In this document: in pieces, positions 43,627-45,166 of the stretch
Layout of the letters: every line of letters begins with the position of its first letter
Numbering within the stretch: the first letter of the stretch is position 1
From: Parachlorella kessleri
Lineage: Eukaryota; Chlorophyta; Trebouxiophyceae; Chlorellales; Chlorellaceae
Assembly (NCBI GenBank): GCA_001598975.1
Contig: BBXU01001396.1
Span: 1-45,166 of the forward strand
Direction: 5' to 3'
DNA: 45,166 bases
Position numbers and translations under genes: made by a program
Notes under the pieces: generated by a model
Databases searched by the model: none
What the model saw: the letters and a program-made list of their open reading frames with translations, nothing else
What the model was told of the DNA's origin: nothing

Positions 43627-45152
43627 CTAGGTATCCGCGGCTGCATCAGGTAAGGTCAGGGTGGGCTCTGTGGTCAAGAGCAGGGAAGGCTGTGCCGTCT
43701 CAAGGCACATGGCAGCAAGGTCCGCTGGGTTCTCCATCCCCATGCTGGGACCCTCTGTAGCTGCCCCGCCATCCATGGCGCTGTTGCAGCGGCTGTAAAG
43801 CAGAGCTCGCTTGCGGCAGTCATTTTGCGGCGGCGTGATCAGGCGCTTGAATTTGGAGCCGCCCTGCAGGCGGCAAACACCAGAGCGCAAAAGTATCTCC
43901 ATGACTGACCACGGCTTAGCATTAGCAAACTTCTCCACACCGATCGCAGATGCGCCATATGTCAGCTACACAGCAATACATCCATTAGGGAGTCAACGGC
44001 AACGTCCTGTGTCCATCAGTGCACCGCACACTATGCAGCCAGCACACCAACCAACTCACTATGGTACCCACCTGGATTGGTTCACTCTCAGAGACCAGGC
44101 ACTGCTGTCCCAGCATGTCATCTGTTGTACCCACAGCGGCAGGGTCCCCAGTTGACATGCAGGTGAGATCGGCCGCAGGCTGCTCCTGCGAGACTGGCGC
44201 GCCACCTGGTATAGCACCATCCAGGGGAAGGAATTACGTGGTTTTGAGGCTTGCTGTCGACCTGCCAAAACATAGCGGCATATGCTACCCTTGTCGTCAA
44301 GGGTAGCATAGGTGTCCACAAGTGTTACTGTCCTCTGGGCCGGTAGATGTCTATATCTCATCCCTCGTTTAGCCTGCTATCCAACGCATGTAGCAAGGTG
44401 GTCCACCCTGGCCTTGAACCGATGGTCCAACAGCTGCCCTGCCCACTTGCCAACCGAGCTGCCGCAGCATACCGTCAACCCCTTGTATCCCAATGCGCCA
44501 AACAGGGAGTCCTGGATTTCAACAGCGCACCTGAAAGGTGACTGACGCTCATCTCCTGTGGCCCCTGCTGATGTGCCCTCACCCTCTGACAGACTGACTC
44601 CACGACAAGAGCCAGCCTCTGTATGCCTGTTGCGCACCAGGAGCTGGCATTAACAATAGTTTGGAAACACTACAAGCCACGAGAAGAGCCCCGTCCGCAG
44701 CACTTCAAGCCACCAGCGGTACAACAGTGCACAGCAGTATGGCTTACACTTAAGTGGTCCTCCGCCTTGCAGAGGACAGACTTCCGAACGCCCCACCAGC
44801 CGCTAATCGACAACCCCACGCATCGCTGGACTGCACGGCATGCAGAAGACTTCCCAGGCCTGTCCCTCAGCTTGCTAGACCCCACCAAGTTTCCGCGCAT
44901 ACCTGGGTATGTTGGATCAACCTCCTGTGCGTGCCTCAGGCAGCGCAGTGCGGGCCCCAGCTGCCGCCCAGCCATGAATGCCAGGGCCTCAGCAACGGCC
45001 CCACGAGCGTCCTGAGGAGCCAGCCTTTGTGCCAGCCGAGCTTCTGCAGCGGCTTGCTGCCACCGTCCCTGCTTGATGGCAGCAGCGCAGCGCCCCAGAG
45101 CACCCTGCGTGGGCATGATGTACCTGTTCTTCACTCCTGGGCTCGAATGCAT
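43627..45152 (-). CDS. Protein with N-terminal TPR-like helical repeats, function unknown
   Basis: The first exon (44903-45152) starts at MHSSPGVKN, or at the internal ATG of MPTQGALGRC. It encodes paired helices of TPR type (AAIKQGRWQQAAAEARLAQR, then LGPALRCLRHAQEVDPTYP). Later exons join in phase: 44473-44530 (EIQDSLFGALGYKGLT), 44289-44373 (LPAQRTVTLVDTYATLDDK), 44072-44205, and 43627-43863 (KFKRLITPPQNDCRKRALLY) ending at TAG. The link between 44903 and 44530 is not resolved; a candidate exon lies near 44620-44575. The C-terminal part is acidic and unstructured-looking. TPR modules usually bind other proteins; no function is claimed. Confidence 0.55.
44281..44310. repeat. Perfect 13-bp inverted repeat spanning a splice donor
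   Basis: TATGCTACCCTTG, TCGT loop, CAAGGGTAGCATA. On the minus strand it covers the end of the exon at 44289-44373 and the first bases of the intron, so the GTAGCA donor lies in the 3' arm of the hairpin. Confidence 0.85.
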
Positions 45153-45166
45153 CTGTCATTTGCGTT

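Overview
This is nuclear DNA from a eukaryote, most probably a green alga (Chlorophyta). The coding signal is broken into short exons joined by GT-AG introns, with donors such as GTGAGT, GTGGGT, GTGCGT and GTAAGC. Base composition is moderately GC-rich. The largest gene belongs to the PAS-containing 'tiny macrocysts protein B' (TmcB)-like membrane protein family that chlorophytes carry in many copies. I cannot place the species. All gene models come from reading splice sites, reading phase and comparison between copies by eye; no database search was run.

Layout. Positions 1-17142 (minus strand) hold one very large TmcB-like gene of roughly 45 exons, whose 3' end lies beyond the left edge. A small unknown minus-strand gene with four phase-compatible exons sits at 17.4-18.6 kb, followed by about 1.8 kb with no convincing gene. 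From 20.4 to 38.2 kb there is a tandem head-to-tail array of four minus-strand paralogues. Each has the same eight-exon plan: an isopenicillin-N-synthase-like 2-oxoglutarate/Fe(II) dioxygenase domain, a low-complexity linker, and a C-terminal SUMO/ubiquitin-like domain that ends at a conserved Gly-Asp followed by stop. Head-to-head with the array is a plus-strand ankyrin-repeat plus coiled-coil gene (38.7-40.8 kb). Next come a divergent pair of small genes (41.4-42.5 kb) and a minus-strand gene with a helical TPR-like N-terminus (43.6-45.15 kb).

The array is the most interesting part. Copy 1 (20428-24166) is intact and keeps the full catalytic signature: HxD, distal His and RxS. Copy 3 (30630-33738) is also open from start to stop, but the metal and co-substrate residues are altered, so it looks like a pseudoenzyme fused to a retained ubiquitin-like domain. 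Copy 2 (26846-30259) has an in-frame TAA in exon 1. Copy 4 (34579-38243) has a one-base deletion in exon 5 and an in-frame TAA in exon 6. The locus therefore shows one enzyme-ubiquitin-like fusion in several states of preservation. The fusion itself is an architecture I do not recognise as described.
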